The position numbers were made by a program, and so were the translations under genes. A DNA stretch of 64,000 bases from assembly GCF_020515525.1 (NCBI RefSeq), contig NZ_JAIYEP010000007.1, positions 33,563 through 97,562 on the forward strand, given 5' to 3'. Below the pieces are notes generated by a model. It was not told the DNA's origin. It was given only the letters and a program-made list of their open reading frames with translations, and made no database searches. Position 1 is the stretch's first letter. Each line of letters begins with the position of its first letter. Shown here piece after piece: positions 62,323 to 64,000 of this stretch. The stretch is from Rhodococcus yananensis (GTDB lineage Bacteria; Actinomycetota; Actinomycetes; Mycobacteriales; Mycobacteriaceae).

Positions 62323-63951
62323 ATGACCACCGACACCGTCGCCACCCTGCTCGCTCGGCTCGCGGACGTCGAGGATCGTGGTCTGCGGTTCGAGGACGAA
62401 TCCCTGTCGTGGAGCGAACACGTCGCGCTGTCCCATCAGCGTGCGGCGCTGCTGCGGACACTGCTGGATCCCGAGCGTCCGCGGCACGTCGGCCTGCTCC
62501 TCGGCAACGTGCCGGAGTTCTCGCTGCTCCTCGGCGGGGCGGCGTTCTCCGGGTCGGTCGTGGTCGGTCTCAACACGACGCGACGCGGCGACGCGCTGGC
62601 CCGCGACATCTCCCTCGCCGACTGTCAGGTCGTCATCACCGAGGGAGCGCACGCCGACCTGCTGGCCGGGTTGTCGCTGCCCGGGGTGCGCGTGATCGAG
62701 ATCGACACGCCGGAGTGGAACGGACTGCTGGCGGCGCACGCATCGGCCGCGCCCGTCGTCGACGACGTGGCGCGCGATGACCTGTTCATGCTCATCTTCA
62801 CGTCCGGGACCAGCGGCGATCCCAAGGCCGTGCGGTGCACACACGCCAAGATCGTCGACCCCGCGATCATGCTGGCCCAACGATTCGGGCTCGGTTCCGA
62901 GGACGTCGTCTACCTGTCCATGCCGATGTTCCATTCCAACGCGATGATGGCCGGATGGGGTGTCGCGCTCGCGGCCCGCAGCGGCGTCGCGCTGCGCCGG
63001 CGGTTCTCCGCATCCGGGTTCCTGCCGGACCTGCGCAAGTTCGGTGTCACGTACGCGAACTACGTCGGTAAACCCCTGTCCTACATCGTCGCGACGCCCG
63101 AGACACCCGACGACGCCGACAATCGTCTGCGCATCATGTACGGCAACGAAGGCAGCGCACCGGCCGTCGCGGAGTTCACCCGACGGTTCGACGCGACCGT
63201 CGTCGACGGGTTCGGCTCCACCGAGGGCGGCATCTCGATCCGCGCGACTCCGGGCAAGCCGGCCGGCTCGCTCGGGTTGCTGCCCGACGGTATCGAGATC
63301 CTCGACACGGAGACCGGGGAGCCGTGCCCGCCTGCCCGATTCGACGCGGCAGGCCGGATCGTCAACGCGGACGAGGCCACCGGCGAGCTCGTCAATTCGG
63401 ACGGCGCGGGGGCGTTCGCCGGGTACTACAAGAACCCCGAAGCCGACGCCGAACGGCTCCGCAACGGCCGGTACCACAGCGGCGATCTCGCCTACCGCGA
63501 TGCCGACGGATTCGTGTACTTCGCCGGACGCAGTTCGGGGTGGCTGCGGGTGGACGGCGAGAACCTGGGCGCCGCCCCCATCGAGCGGGCGGTGATGCGC
63601 TACCCCGGGTTCTCGCAGGCGTCGGTGTACGGCGTGCCCGACCGGTACGTGGGTGATCGGGTGATGATCGCCGTCGTCCCCACCGCCGTGCGAGAGTTCG
63701 ATCCGGCCGATTTCGCCGAGTTCCTCGACTCCCAGCCCGATCTCGGACCGAAACAGCTGCCCACCCTGGTCCGGGTCTGCGAGGCACTGCCCCGGACCGC
63801 GACGTTCAAGGTGGTCACCCGCTCACTCGCCGCCGAGCGGTGGCACTGCGCCGACCCCGTGTGGTACCGCGGTCGCGGCGAGAGCGAGTTCCGGCTTGTG
63901 ACGTCGGAACTCGCACAGGATCTCGAACCCTTGACTGCGGACGCCGTCTGA
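62323..63951 (+). CDS. fadD17: Acyl-CoA ligase, FadD17-like
   Basis: 542 residues, ANL superfamily. IFTSGTSGDPKAVRCTH (A3), FHSNAMMAGWGVALAA, VDGFGSTEGGISI (A5), YHSGDLAYRDADGFVYFAGR (A7), and the C-terminal TATFKVVTRSL-like end with catalytic Lys (ATFKV). The third gene of fadE26-fadE27-fadD17, as in M. tuberculosis (Rv3504-Rv3506). FadD17 makes CoA esters of steroids with a shortened side chain. ATG at 62323 follows GAAGGACC. The tail to base 64000 holds no further gene start that I can place. Confidence 0.93.
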   Translation: MTTDTVATLLARLADVEDRGLRFEDESLSWSEHVALSHQRAALLRTLLDPERPRHVGLLLGNVPEFSLLLGGAAFSGSVVVGLNTTRRGDALARDISLADCQVVITEGAHADLLAGLSLPGVRVIEIDTPEWNGLLAAHASAAPVVDDVARDDLFMLIFTSGTSGDPKAVRCTHAKIVDPAIMLAQRFGLGSEDVVYLSMPMFHSNAMMAGWGVALAARSGVALRRRFSASGFLPDLRKFGVTYANYVGKPLSYIVATPETPDDADNRLRIMYGNEGSAPAVAEFTRRFDATVVDGFGSTEGGISIRATPGKPAGSLGLLPDGIEILDTETGEPCPPARFDAAGRIVNADEATGELVNSDGAGAFAGYYKNPEADAERLRNGRYHSGDLAYRDADGFVYFAGRSSGWLRVDGENLGAAPIERAVMRYPGFSQASVYGVPDRYVGDRVMIAVVPTAVREFDPADFAEFLDSQPDLGPKQLPTLVRVCEALPRTATFKVVTRSLAAERWHCADPVWYRGRGESEFRLVTSELAQDLEPLTADAV

Positions 63952-64000
63952 CCCGTGCGCGTTTCTGGTAGCCGGATGTGCGCACCGGGAGGTTCTGCAG

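Overview
The window is high-GC (close to 70 percent by eye) DNA from a mycolic-acid actinobacterium. Rhodococcus or a close relative (Gordonia, Nocardia) is the best guess. The grounds are a complete mce4 steroid-import locus in the gene order known from Mycobacterium tuberculosis (otsA, mce4 operon, hsd4A, fdxD, fadE26, fadE27, fadD17), an encapsulin/DyP-peroxidase pair, a GMC cholesterol-oxidase-like enzyme, many GTG starts, and DtxR/IdeR-type iron boxes. The genus is inferred, not proven.

Left part (1-13.1 kb): iron acquisition. A multi-module NRPS runs off the left edge on the minus strand (C-A-T-C-A-T-E visible). It is divergent from dhbC-dhbA-dhbE for 2,3-dihydroxybenzoate synthesis and activation, with an iron box between them. 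An ABC exporter and a divergent MarR regulator follow. The N-hydroxylating monooxygenase and MbtH-like protein that a mixed catecholate-hydroxamate siderophore needs lie about 35 kb away at 43.3-45.0 kb, behind a second iron box. No isochorismatase/aryl carrier protein (DhbB) gene and no thioesterase are in the window.

13.1-19.5 kb: sulfate activation (cysQ-cysD-cysNC) divergent from a TetR gene with a paired operator, then an MFS exporter. 19.5-29.7 kb: a YdcF-like remnant, alkB, encapsulin plus DyP cargo, a lactate-permease-type transporter with a HIT protein, purB, two TetR regulators, a Tat-exported GMC oxidase and a small membrane protein. 29.7-41.4 kb: aminotransferase, CocE-type hydrolase, purD, a P-loop kinase, HIT protein, PhaC-like hydrolase, a two-component system, a guanidine-III riboswitch directly before a guanidinium exporter (gdx/sugE), a protein built of fourteen exact decapeptide repeats, and ribokinase. 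tRNA-Thr(TGT) sits at 41.5 kb next to a threonine-exporter-type gene.

45.2-64 kb: an alpha/beta hydrolase, a short acidic ORF with a strong ribosome binding site ahead of otsA, and the mce4 locus: yrbE4AB, mce4A-F and two Mce-associated proteins as one tightly overlapped minus-strand operon, then hsd4A, fdxD, fadE26, fadE27 and fadD17, with three KstR-type boxes. After fadD17 ends at 63951 only 49 bases remain; they end with a possible ribosome binding site (gggagg) for a gene beyond the edge.

Most intergenic gaps are short. Three of them carry related hairpins with GAGCGAA arms, which look like a dispersed repeat family.
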